Part shown: piece after piece, positions 8,066 to 16,478 of the stretch
How the letters are laid out: the number at the start of each line of letters is the position of its first letter
Numbering within the stretch: position 1 is the stretch's first letter
DNA from: Bacteroidales bacterium
Lineage (GTDB): Bacteria; Bacteroidota; Bacteroidia; Bacteroidales; F082
Length of the DNA stretch: 63,211 nt
Direction: 5' to 3'
NCBI GenBank assembly: GCA_017530365.1
Contig: JAFXMK010000013.1
Location: 1 to 63,211 of the forward strand
The notes under the pieces: model-generated
Seen by the model: only the letters and a program-made list of their open reading frames with translations
What the model was told of the DNA's origin: nothing
Database searches by the model: none
Program-made: the position numbers and the translations under genes

Positions 8066-9274
8066 TTATTTTACAATGATGGGATAGCGTTCCTCATCGC
8101 CACTGAGTTCAACATGAAACACTCCTTTTTCAGTGGTAATCTCTATCACATCATAATAAGGGATACCTATTTCACGAAGCGTCAACCGCTGATATGGGAA
8201 TCCCTTGTCAATGTTCTCAAATGCATTTTGGTTCAGGTCAGACCTGGACCTTGTATAAAGATCATAATTGTTATCAATGTAATCCGAAATCTTCGACTCG
8301 GGAAGCATGGGCGTAAAGCGCTGATTGTCGTTTTTCGATACGATGATATCCACGAACTTGTCGTTGCGGAGATTGATTTCCACATCTTCTACCCCCAGGG
8401 TCTCCTGAATAAGTGTGAAAGCATCGTTGACGCGGGTGTCGGCGCTCAGCGACGGCATCTTGACGATGTCGTTCCAGCACTCATGCGACGGACAGTCGTC
8501 GAAGAAAGCGACAGAGTCATAGACAGAGACGTGGTTATGCATGCCTTCGTAATGGAACCATTTGCCAAGCAACGTGGAGAACACCCCTGACTGCACTTCG
8601 TCTTTATGGATCAACTTCATGGCTTCCTGCACTTCCACCGCTCCGATGATGGAAGCGATGACTGGCGTAGTGGGAATCCTACCCTGCTTCTCATTGCGAT
8701 GTGCAACGCCAGCGCACGAGAGTTGCTGGAAGATGTTCTGCTTGGCATTCTCAGTCAAGCCGCATTCGTAGCAGTTCTCCCCCTGTTTGAAGATACGAAC
8801 GTTACCCGTGAGGTTCTCCATGCCGCCTTCCACCCATGGCACATTGGCACGCATGCAAAGCCTGTTGAGCTGCAATCGGGCCAGACGGCTGTCGAGGCAT
8901 CCTATCACCACATCCATCTTGCGGTACAAGCCCAAACCGACATCCGTATTGAGCTTGCCGCAGATACACTGCACATTGATGTTGGGGTTGATTTCCCTTG
9001 CCTTTCTGCATGCCACCTCTGCTTTGAAATAGCCTTTGTCGGCGTCTTCCTCACGGAAGAGCACAGAACGGGTCAGGTTCGAGTATTCAATGGTGTCAAA
9101 ATCGACAATGTAAATGTTACCAACGCCAAACAAGGCAAGGTTTTTAATCACCTCGTTGCCCAAAGCGCCTGCACCTACCACAAGTACTTTGGCGTTCTTG
9201 ACGACGTCCATCTTGTACCATGACAGCAGGTCGAAGACCTCCTTACCCCATTCCTTGATTTCCAGTTCTTCCAT
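8066..9274 (-). CDS. E1-like ubiquitin-activating enzyme (ThiF/MoeB/UBA family) of the T6SS-linked Ubl cassette
   Basis: A 402-residue protein with a full ThiF/E1 adenylation domain (residues ~15-245). It has the nucleotide-binding GAGALG (34-39), acidic residues D58 and D60, the NLTR arginine (R69), K84 and the magnesium-site region GCLDS (D128). A CxxC pair (C168, C171) and a second CPSHEC pair (C261, C266) can form the structural zinc site of E1/MoeB proteins. C187 in LSCAG, 15 residues before the conserved TTPVIASIIGAVEVQEA helix, is the candidate thioester cysteine. The last ~130 residues form an extra domain ending in strands around LTLREIGIPYYDVIEI, possibly a beta-grasp fold like the E1 ubiquitin-fold domain that docks E2 (inference). 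Expected role: adenylate the Gly-ending Ubl (17120-17434) and pass it to the E2. A MoeB/ThiF biosynthetic role is unlikely, since no thiamin or molybdopterin genes are nearby. Confidence 0.93.
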   Translation of the reverse strand: MEELEIKEWGKEVFDLLSWYKMDVVKNAKVLVVGAGALGNEVIKNLALFGVGNIYIVDFDTIEYSNLTRSVLFREEDADKGYFKAEVACRKAREINPNINVQCICGKLNTDVGLGLYRKMDVVIGCLDSRLARLQLNRLCMRANVPWVEGGMENLTGNVRIFKQGENCYECGLTENAKQNIFQQLSCAGVAHRNEKQGRIPTTPVIASIIGAVEVQEAMKLIHKDEVQSGVFSTLLGKWFHYEGMHNHVSVYDSVAFFDDCPSHECWNDIVKMPSLSADTRVNDAFTLIQETLGVEDVEINLRNDKFVDIIVSKNDNQRFTPMLPESKISDYIDNNYDLYTRSRSDLNQNAFENIDKGFPYQRLTLREIGIPYYDVIEITTEKGVFHVELSGDEERYPIIVK

Positions 9275-9283
9275 AGCGAAGTC

Positions 9284-10591
9284 TTATTTTAGATTGTAAA
9301 CCAGTCCAAGTTCCACACTCGGTATAATGGCCTTTCCTCCTTGGCTGAGCACGGCGGCGTGTGTACCTGGGATGAAATCCTCAGAGGTGGCTGCTTCACC
9401 CAAAGCGGTGAGCGGGATGTCAAGCTTCAGGCCAGCGTTGAAGGCAATGGGGGAATTCTTGAACGGAACGCAAGCACCGAGTGCCACATTGCCCCAAAGC
9501 ACGAACGACTTCAATGCAGGCTCGTAGCCATCATAACAAGGCAGGTTCTCACCATAGCCTAGCTCACTGACATCATCCAAGGTGACATCCCATTGCTGGT
9601 AATAACCCTCCAAGTCGTATTTTCCCTCGCCTGTAAATGACGAAGCTATCTTCAGCGACGGCGTCAGGCCAAGCTTGGCATACACCACTACCCTGTCCTT
9701 GAGCGGTTGTCCGAAGCATAACCGCACCGGTATGTCGAGGTAAGTCAGCGTGAGACGTTCCGAAAGATCACGGAAAGTATAGATGGCTTGTGAGGCATCA
9801 CCGTCGGCATCGACGACCTTCATCGTCATGGACGACTCGGCCAGTCCTGCCGACATGTTGAAGTTACGAATGCCCACACCGGCTTCCACCGAGAGCGGGA
9901 ACGACTCCGTCAGGTTAGCCGTACCGAAATACACATCAAACATCTTGGCCCAATTCACATCTTTTGCCCAAGGCTCGGGAGCGTTTTTGCCGATGAAGGC
10001 AGGTCCCATGCCCACCTCGAGGCCGATGACCGGACTCGCCGGAGGCCTGGCGATACCCTTTAGGATTTTGACCTCCTGGTTCAGCTGGTCGATCTTCACA
10101 TTGCAAGCCGCTACCACTCCGTCCATCTCATTCAAAGCCCTTTCCTTGTCGGCTAGCGTAGCCTTATAACGGGCAATCTCTGCAGTGTCCACATTCGCTC
10201 CTATCCTCAGTTGGTCAATCTCTAAGTTCAAATCCGTAATATCCTTGTTCAAGTCACTGATTTGTTTCCGCATGGCTTTTGACTCCTTCTCAAAATCAGT
10301 CACTTTCTTGCGGAGTCGCTTCAACTCATCATTGTCGGAAGCGTCACCCAACCGCTTGACCTCCTTGTTGGCATCATCCAACTCAGCCTTGAGTTGCTTC
10401 ACTCTAGCTTGCAGTTCATCTAAGCCCTCGTAGCTGATCGACTGGATCACATCTTCGACGTTACCCTTGTAATATTCGATTTTGACTCGCTTTCCGTCCT
10501 TGGTCTTGCCACGAATCGTGGAAAGCTGCGTCTGGGCATACGTGGTCGCCGCCATCGCTATCATCAAGAATAAGAACAATAGTTTTTTCAT
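9284..10591 (-). CDS. Outer-membrane beta-barrel protein with N-terminal periplasmic coiled coil
   Basis: A 435-residue exported protein. A signal peptide ends at TTYAQ (about residue 20). A long heptad-patterned coiled coil follows at residues ~55-175, rich in Leu, Lys, Glu and Asp. The C-terminal ~250 residues read as alternating amphipathic strands typical of PorT/OmpA-type Bacteroidetes barrels, ending in the barrel-like strand SVELGLVYNLK. The coiled coil would reach into the periplasm from an outer-membrane barrel. It is 9 nt upstream of the E1 gene and 15 nt downstream of the RING-protein gene. A T6SS without TssJ/L/M needs another outer-membrane exit or anchor, and this is the best candidate in the locus; that role is inference. 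Confidence 0.72.
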   Translation of the reverse strand: MKKLLFLFLMIAMAATTYAQTQLSTIRGKTKDGKRVKIEYYKGNVEDVIQSISYEGLDELQARVKQLKAELDDANKEVKRLGDASDNDELKRLRKKVTDFEKESKAMRKQISDLNKDITDLNLEIDQLRIGANVDTAEIARYKATLADKERALNEMDGVVAACNVKIDQLNQEVKILKGIARPPASPVIGLEVGMGPAFIGKNAPEPWAKDVNWAKMFDVYFGTANLTESFPLSVEAGVGIRNFNMSAGLAESSMTMKVVDADGDASQAIYTFRDLSERLTLTYLDIPVRLCFGQPLKDRVVVYAKLGLTPSLKIASSFTGEGKYDLEGYYQQWDVTLDDVSELGYGENLPCYDGYEPALKSFVLWGNVALGACVPFKNSPIAFNAGLKLDIPLTALGEAATSEDFIPGTHAAVLSQGGKAIIPSVELGLVYNLK

Positions 10592-10606
10592 ATCAATAGC
10601 TTTTGA

Positions 10607-12958
10607 TTACTTATCTTTCTCAATATAGGTAAACTTCGTATTGCCGATAGTGAAGCAGCTACCATGCGACAACAGGATGGAGTCGCCTTCTTTCAGCACA
10701 CGTTGTTCGTTACCATAAGTAGTTCCATCCGTCAAAGCATGGCAATACGGATGGTCGTTGTCGATATAAAGCTCAACCTGCTTGTCATGGATCTGATCGC
10801 TGGGATCCCAGCTCATTTGGATAACACAGTTGGGAGAGCTGCCGATGGTGACATGGTTGGATCCGCCAGCTACGTTCATCCACTTGTAAATGGCAATGTC
10901 GCGCTCCTTGGTCGGGCCTTCGATATGCAGGTAATAGTTCTCGGAGGTGTAATGCACCACGGCGATGGAAGCGCCCAGACCGGCAGCATAGATCATAAAG
11001 GCCAACACACCCACGACAGGCAGCGAAGACCCTAATCCGTAAACGACAACAAAGCTCAACACCGCTGAAATCAACCCGCCAAGGAAGGCTTCCTTGAACT
11101 CAATATCCGATTTCTTGGCAAGCAACCATGTGATGCTAATGCCGAAGAACAGCCACGGCACCCAGTCGATCCACCAGCAATTGCTAGGTTTTCCAAGTGC
11201 GATGATCACAATGGCACCGAGAAGGAAGGCAATGCAACCGATGATGGCATTGCCAACGGACCTGGCTAAGATAACCAACATGTTCTTCCATGTCTTCTTG
11301 CGGAACTCGATCAGATAACTAAAGAGGAAGGTGATGACAAATCCCATGATCAAGCCACACATCAACAAAGGAACGATCTTCTGGACATATTGCATCTCCA
11401 CAAGAGGAGCATTCTCGCCTTCAAACAAACCGACAATCCATTTTACCAAGTCCCAGAAAAAGCGGAAACCACGTATCAGCTTGAATAGTAGCCACGAAAT
11501 GAGGCCACCTGCCAAGCCATACAGCAGCCAAGAAGTGAAATATGGCGAATTGCGTTCATCAAACAGGTGTTTCTTGTTGTAGAAATAGATGCCGTCCTTA
11601 CAGCTGTTCAATCCATATTCCGGACAGCGGTCATGGTTCTCCTCCCAGCATTCCCAGTGGACGGTATGCTTGCACTTGGTGACAATCAAGTCGCCTTCCT
11701 GGAAATTGTCCTTGCAGTAATAGCACTGTTGCAGCACCACCTCTTCGCCGTCGTCCTTGACATCGGACGGTTTGAACTTCTTGACATACTTCATCCGGAA
11801 CCACTTGTATTGCAGCCATGGCACCAAAAGTTGCATGATGAGATAAGTCAGGATGATGACACCCAAGCCGATCAAAAAGCCGATCAGCATCGAGACATAC
11901 CTACCCTTTTTAGAAGGCTGTTCAGTGGGTGAAAGCACAAAAGGCCTAAGGGCAGATCCGATGGAATAGCTCTTTTCACCATGTGCCTTGGCCTTGTTGA
12001 TGTCCAGGCAAAGGGTCAAAGGTTGTCCATTGTAGGTCGTCTTCTCCTCCACCGAGTAATACATACGGTAGTCCATGGCGATGGAGTCGATGGCACCCAG
12101 CAACACATACTTCAGGGAATCCACTGAATACTGAGGATAGAAACGTCCTTCAGGAGTACGATGGCACATGAACTTGAACTCATTCTCCATGTCCTGGTCC
12201 AGCTCATCGCCAAAATACACACAATAAATGGCTTTCAAATGCTCAGGAATCTCAAGGTAGTCGGGGTTGTTGAACAGCAGTTTGTCACGGAAGAAATCCT
12301 CATCCTCATCCTGCTCCACCTTGCCCGAAAGGATAAACAGCATCTTGTCGGACAGCGTGTCGGAGCTCAGTTCCTTGTTGTGCATGATGTCAGGATAGAA
12401 ACAATCCTCTTCATCCAAGTTGGCGATTTCCTGAATCTTTGAGATGATGGAAGCATAGATGGACTTCTCTTCTTCTGACTTCTCTGCCATCTCGTCACGG
12501 CGGACGTAAGAGCGGATGCTCTCACCTGGATAGACTCGCTCCGTCTCGGTGACATCGGAACCCATCATGGTGATATAGACCTTGACGTATTCAGGCAGCG
12601 CGTCAACAAAGGTAACGATGGCTTCCTTCACCTTCATGTAATCTTCCTCGCTCAGCATTACGCCTTGGTCGGCAAGGATGACGATGGTCAAGTTGTTGGA
12701 AACCAACTTGCGGCTGGAAATGTCAACGAGGCTGTCGATATGCAGCTTAATGGTATCGGAATTGTCCAACTCATAACAACGGCCGTCAGTGGGTTTCAGA
12801 CCGTAAAATGGAACTTTCTTGCCGTCACGCATCAGCTTGAAATCGATAAAACGGCCCGTCCTTCTCCATTCAATCGAGCCAAATTCAATGTCCACTTGGG
12901 CTACGGCCGGCAAGATAAGACATGCGATAAAAAACAATAATAATGCTATTCGTTTCAT
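10607..12958 (-). CDS. Polytopic membrane protein with vWA-like periplasmic domain, RING-H2-like finger and C-terminal FHA domain (candidate E3)
   Basis: 783 residues from the chosen start (MKRIAL); a start 33 nt earlier would overlap the JAMM gene. Numbering below is from that earlier start. Order: signal peptide ending PAVAQ (~32); periplasmic region with a vWA-like core (strand LTIVILADQG at 101-110, MIDAS-type residues missing); first membrane span ~366-390; a cytosolic zinc finger C423-x2-C426, C440-x-H442-x2-H445-x2-C448, C456-x7-C464; about six further spans between 486 and 680; and a C-terminal FHA-type domain (~685-794) with VTIGSS and a GNTKFTYI end strand. The first six ligands match RING-H2; the last pair is spaced unusually widely. 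Beside E1, E2, Ubl and JAMM genes, a role as membrane-bound ubiquitin-ligase-like E3 is the natural reading. FHA would add recognition of phosphothreonine. It may also stand in for TssN/TssR. It could instead be a structural zinc protein without ligase activity. Confidence 0.85.
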   Translation of the reverse strand: MKRIALLLFFIACLILPAVAQVDIEFGSIEWRRTGRFIDFKLMRDGKKVPFYGLKPTDGRCYELDNSDTIKLHIDSLVDISSRKLVSNNLTIVILADQGVMLSEEDYMKVKEAIVTFVDALPEYVKVYITMMGSDVTETERVYPGESIRSYVRRDEMAEKSEEEKSIYASIISKIQEIANLDEEDCFYPDIMHNKELSSDTLSDKMLFILSGKVEQDEDEDFFRDKLLFNNPDYLEIPEHLKAIYCVYFGDELDQDMENEFKFMCHRTPEGRFYPQYSVDSLKYVLLGAIDSIAMDYRMYYSVEEKTTYNGQPLTLCLDINKAKAHGEKSYSIGSALRPFVLSPTEQPSKKGRYVSMLIGFLIGLGVIILTYLIMQLLVPWLQYKWFRMKYVKKFKPSDVKDDGEEVVLQQCYYCKDNFQEGDLIVTKCKHTVHWECWEENHDRCPEYGLNSCKDGIYFYNKKHLFDERNSPYFTSWLLYGLAGGLISWLLFKLIRGFRFFWDLVKWIVGLFEGENAPLVEMQYVQKIVPLLMCGLIMGFVITFLFSYLIEFRKKTWKNMLVILARSVGNAIIGCIAFLLGAIVIIALGKPSNCWWIDWVPWLFFGISITWLLAKKSDIEFKEAFLGGLISAVLSFVVVYGLGSSLPVVGVLAFMIYAAGLGASIAVVHYTSENYYLHIEGPTKERDIAIYKWMNVAGGSNHVTIGSSPNCVIQMSWDPSDQIHDKQVELYIDNDHPYCHALTDGTTYGNEQRVLKEGDSILLSHGSCFTIGNTKFTYIEKDK

Positions 12959-12966
12959 AACTATAC

Positions 12967-14550
12967 TTATACTCTCTTTCTTCGAATCCATTCTTTCATT
13001 TGTGTCAACGAGGTGTTGCCAACCGGTGACATAGAACCTTGCTCATTTCTGATCCATACCTGAAGCTGGTCGTCGGCAATACATTGCACCAAAAAACGGC
13101 ATCCCGTCAATTCACTTGCGTACTTTGCCAAAGACGTTGCATCCAGATCGCCATCGTTGACAAGGCACGCCAATTTCTCTTCGTTATCGTATGGCAGGCA
13201 GCAACCAACCTGAATGTAGCCGCCCTGCTCCTCACCAAACAGATAGCCTGCAACGCCCTTTGAATTGGAATACAAGGCATTTTCGATCTGGTTGATGGCA
13301 TGGGCGGCAAAGCCCAGATGATGCACGCCTTCATCGTTCAACAGCATGGTGAAACAATCAGGGTCTTCCTTGAACTCTTCCAACAGGTTTGGTCTCGGAC
13401 CGGCATTACGGTTTTGTTCGCGGCTTTGGCGATAAATCTCCTCGAAGGAGAACCATTGCTTCACTTCCTCCTGGTTGTTCATCTTGCCATCAGTCTTAGG
13501 CGTGAAGAATCCCAGCTTGAAATCAGGGGTGTTGGTGTCGATCACAAGCGCCAGCAATCTTTTGCGGTGATCGGAATAGGCCAGTTGCTGCTGGACGATG
13601 AGGTCTTGGTGGGACAAAAACAAGCCCAAGCCAGGATGTGAGTGCATCCAGCATGTCAGCACATAGTCGCGTTTCGACTTCTGGCCAAGGGTGTCGATCA
13701 CCGATGCCATGTTGATGCCAATCTTCTTGCCGAAGTTGAGGCTGTATTCCCCAAAATCGGCATCGTCGCCCGGCTCCACCATATACTCAAGACTGATGTC
13801 ATAGTGACCCTTGTTTCCTTTCACTTGATCCCAACATCCCAAGATGAAGCATCCCGTTTCGTTGGTACGTCCACCCTCTTCCAAGGAACCGTTGAAAAAG
13901 TCATACAGCTTCTTGACAAGGTCGGTATTGAGATACACCTTGTCAATGGCAGTATCTTCAAATACTTGATTCATGTCAAACGCCAAGTACTCTTTTTCAC
14001 GCCTAAGCACATGTTCCAAGCCTTTGTCATAAACCACCGACTCGTCAGTGATCATGGAAAGCACATTCGGACCCTTTTGTTCTTTCGGGCTCTCGACGGG
14101 TCTCTTTCTCCGTTTCAGGAAGAAGAACACCCCAACCAGCAAGAGCAGCAGCACCAAGCCGATAATGAGCCAGATGTTGACACCCGACCCGTTTTTCGAA
14201 GCAGGTTCTGGCTTCGCGGTTTGTTGTTGGGTCGTCATCTCCACTTTGATGGTGATGGGCTCGCCGTCGAACTGTCCCGACAGCGTCACGTTATCCTCCA
14301 TGTTCAAGCCTACCGGCTTCAGATAATATGGCTCCGGACTTGACATGAAAACACAGGTCTCACGCCCACCCCATTCGATGCATTCACGGATGGCGTCGTT
14401 GGTGATGGAAGCCTTTTCCAGCTCCAGGTGTCCCGAAGGAACGACGACCTTAAGACTTTTGCCGTCGTATGTCATCGTGGGCACCTGTCCCATCGCCATG
14501 GTGGAAAGGAACAAGATGACGGCACAAATCCATCTTATGTTGTGTTTCAT
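12967..14550 (-). CDS. Inner-membrane-anchored JAMM/MPN metallopeptidase (deubiquitinase-like)
   Basis: 527 residues from MKHN; a start 9 nt earlier overlaps the previous gene (numbering below is from it). It has a signal peptide ending MAMGQ (~25), a ~95-residue periplasmic beta domain, a span at 129-148 (LIIGLVLLLLLVGVFFF) followed by basic stop-transfer residues, then a cytosolic JAB1/MPN domain. All JAMM zinc ligands are present: E234 in the ETGCFILG strand, and the motif H306-S-H308-P...S316-x2-D319. The last ~135 residues contain a strand pattern like a second MPN fold (GVAGYLFGEEQGG) but no ligands. Expected role: cleave isopeptide bonds between the cassette's Ubl and its targets at the membrane. 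Since the Ubl already ends in Gly, precursor processing seems unnecessary. The neighbour is the RING protein, 8 nt downstream. Confidence 0.92.
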   Translation of the reverse strand: MKHNIRWICAVILFLSTMAMGQVPTMTYDGKSLKVVVPSGHLELEKASITNDAIRECIEWGGRETCVFMSSPEPYYLKPVGLNMEDNVTLSGQFDGEPITIKVEMTTQQQTAKPEPASKNGSGVNIWLIIGLVLLLLLVGVFFFLKRRKRPVESPKEQKGPNVLSMITDESVVYDKGLEHVLRREKEYLAFDMNQVFEDTAIDKVYLNTDLVKKLYDFFNGSLEEGGRTNETGCFILGCWDQVKGNKGHYDISLEYMVEPGDDADFGEYSLNFGKKIGINMASVIDTLGQKSKRDYVLTCWMHSHPGLGLFLSHQDLIVQQQLAYSDHRKRLLALVIDTNTPDFKLGFFTPKTDGKMNNQEEVKQWFSFEEIYRQSREQNRNAGPRPNLLEEFKEDPDCFTMLLNDEGVHHLGFAAHAINQIENALYSNSKGVAGYLFGEEQGGYIQVGCCLPYDNEEKLACLVNDGDLDATSLAKYASELTGCRFLVQCIADDQLQVWIRNEQGSMSPVGNTSLTQMKEWIRRKRV

Positions 14551-14555
14551 AGTGA

Positions 14556-15332
14556 TCATATTGACGGAATGTCTTCTTCTTTGTCTTTCTTTGGTTTCTT
14601 TTCCTTCTTCGGCTTCATCGCTTTAGCGGCTTTGACCTTGGAGCTGATCATGGTGATGATAAGTACTACAGCGGCAACGATACCTACGATCTCAAGGATC
14701 AAGGTAATGTCGATGGGGCTCTTAATCACCTCCATGATGGAAATCCTGGTATAGGTCTCCTTGACCGACCTCCAAAGCTTTGAAAGGTCTTCGTTATCTT
14801 CGATGAAATCACGGTTTGCGCCGTATTCCACCGTTGCCTCCTCCACATAGCAGTCCTCAGCCAGCTTTTTGACGATACGGAGCGAGTCGATACGTTTGTT
14901 GGCAACATAACGGCTACCTTCAGCCTCCAGCTCTGCAAGCCGGTCTAGATACCGGTTCAGCTTCACCGTCAGCTTTTCGACACGCTCCTGATTGGCTTGT
15001 TCTTCCCTCAACTCCTCGATGCGTTTGCCAATCTGTTGGTGTAAATCCGTGTAATTCTCGTAGATGGCGAACAACTTCTTGTCGTAACGGATGATCTCGC
15101 TATAGTCGGCATAGCACGACTCTACCAGCTTGATATGGTTTTTGTAGCGGTTTTCCAGACGCTCGGCATCCTCGGCAGTCTCAATCTGTTTGTCGAGTTT
15201 CACCAGCTCCTTGTAATAGGAATCCAGCTCCTCCTTGACCAAGTCCGTCAGCTCATCTTGAGCGAAGAATCTCGCAGGCAGGAAAAGTGCCAGCAGCGCA
15301 ACCAGAAAATATCTACAGAAAGCTTTTTTCAT
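14556..15332 (-). CDS. Single-span membrane protein with periplasmic coiled coil, Ubl/T6SS cassette
   Basis: 258 residues. A signal peptide ends ARFFAQ (~25). Residues ~30-190 are almost entirely helical and rich in Glu, Lys, Leu and Arg, a likely coiled coil in the periplasm. One membrane span (LEIVGIVAAVVLIITMI) lies near residues 216-232, followed by a very basic and acidic cytosolic tail with KPKKEKKPKKDKEE. No family was recognised. It is 6 nt from the periplasmic-protein gene and 5 nt from the JAMM gene. The lysine-rich tail faces the cytosol, where the E1, E2 and RING would act, so it is a conceivable Ubl acceptor (inference). Topologically it could replace TssO or TssL-type envelope parts. 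Confidence 0.7.
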   Translation of the reverse strand: MKKAFCRYFLVALLALFLPARFFAQDELTDLVKEELDSYYKELVKLDKQIETAEDAERLENRYKNHIKLVESCYADYSEIIRYDKKLFAIYENYTDLHQQIGKRIEELREEQANQERVEKLTVKLNRYLDRLAELEAEGSRYVANKRIDSLRIVKKLAEDCYVEEATVEYGANRDFIEDNEDLSKLWRSVKETYTRISIMEVIKSPIDITLILEIVGIVAAVVLIITMISSKVKAAKAMKPKKEKKPKKDKEEDIPSI

Positions 15333-15338
15333 CGGGTA

Positions 15339-16472
15339 TTATTTGACGAGTTTCTTTACAAATTCGTAATTCTTCAGAAGCTTTTGGTCCAGTTTGCCAC
15401 GGCATCCTGACGGCAGGTTGTTCAGTTTGTCGTCGAACTTCTTCACTACAGCATCAAAAGCAGCCTTTTTCTCTGCTTTGGCAGCGGCACTGCCAGCCAG
15501 TGACCAGTCGTTGACAAGGTTGTTCAGGTTACTGGTAGTGGTTTTGATCTCGTTGTTCAGAGTTTTTACATCGCAATCACTATTATTGATTGGTGGTGGA
15601 GGTGGCGTGCCTTTATCTATTTGGTCAATGATATCCTGCAAATTCCTGAAGCTGTTTTGGACTTCTTCGCAGTCAGCGTCCCTGAAACGAGAGGTCTCTA
15701 TGACAGCATACTCCCTCATGATGAAGTCTCTATAAGCTTTCTGGTTACTAGGATTACGCTTCAGTTCGTTCACTTTGTCAAGTGCTACTTGGAAGAGTGC
15801 TTCATACTCCTGGATGGTTTGGATCATCTGCTCGGCATCTTTGCAACGCTCGAGTTTGATGTTGATCTCCACATCCCTGCCCATAAAGCCAAGGATGCCT
15901 TTTCTGCCACTACGATCCAAGGCGATGGGGTTGCGAAGCTTCAGCACTATACGACTGACACCTTTGAACACTTTGAATTTCAGATCCAGTTCCATCTCGC
16001 CATCCAAAGGAACCATTTGGTGATCCAGCTGTCTCTTCACCCTCCTGGGCGACTTAAGGTCATACACGCCAGTGAATGACATACCTGTGCATTGGATGGA
16101 GGCGTTTACCTTTTTCTCGGCCAAGTTCAGGAAGTTCTCCTGATCAATAAAGCTGTTGGATCTGACCATCTTGACACCACGGTCCTTCATATAAGAGCCC
16201 AGGTCATCATACGGAATGTCGTGCTGAGGCAGCCAAATCTTGTCGTATTGCGGCTTCTCGTAGGAGCTTCCCATACGAACCAACAGCGTCTCTGAATCCT
16301 GGTCGAACTCGAACTTCATGCTCATGACAGCCGCGGGGATACGGTCGTTATAGCCAGGAATGGTCACCTTAAGGTCGGTTGTTTCACCAGTGACCACAGT
16401 AACATCGAATTGGGCGAAAAGCATCGCCGGTGCAAATAGCACTAAAAGCAGGAAAAATGATATTCTTTTCAT
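15339..16472 (-). CDS. Periplasmic protein of unknown function, Ubl/T6SS cassette
   Basis: 377 residues, with a signal peptide ending AMLFAQ (~21). The first ~200 mature residues look beta-rich. A helical stretch follows (residues ~210-285), then a PPPPP linker near 292, and a basic helical C-terminal part with two cysteines that could pair. No transmembrane segment follows the signal peptide, so it is probably periplasmic or attached to the barrel or vWA domains. No family was recognised. It lies between the E2 gene (6 nt) and the coiled-coil membrane gene (6 nt), so it almost certainly works with the cassette. Confidence 0.65.
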   Translation of the reverse strand: MKRISFFLLLVLFAPAMLFAQFDVTVVTGETTDLKVTIPGYNDRIPAAVMSMKFEFDQDSETLLVRMGSSYEKPQYDKIWLPQHDIPYDDLGSYMKDRGVKMVRSNSFIDQENFLNLAEKKVNASIQCTGMSFTGVYDLKSPRRVKRQLDHQMVPLDGEMELDLKFKVFKGVSRIVLKLRNPIALDRSGRKGILGFMGRDVEINIKLERCKDAEQMIQTIQEYEALFQVALDKVNELKRNPSNQKAYRDFIMREYAVIETSRFRDADCEEVQNSFRNLQDIIDQIDKGTPPPPPINNSDCDVKTLNNEIKTTTSNLNNLVNDWSLAGSAAAKAEKKAAFDAVVKKFDDKLNNLPSGCRGKLDQKLLKNYEFVKKLVK

Positions 16473-16478
16473 AGCAGT

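Noticed and set aside
7289-8590. 433-codon open frame on the plus strand
   Set aside because: It spans tssG and the end of the E1 gene in antisense, crossing two real genes and their gap, with His/Val-rich low-information sequence.
8066-9274. ThiF or MoeB of cofactor biosynthesis
   Set aside because: No thi or moa genes are near, while E2, Ubl, JAMM and RING-like genes are; the Ubl resembles ubiquitin more than ThiS/MoaD.
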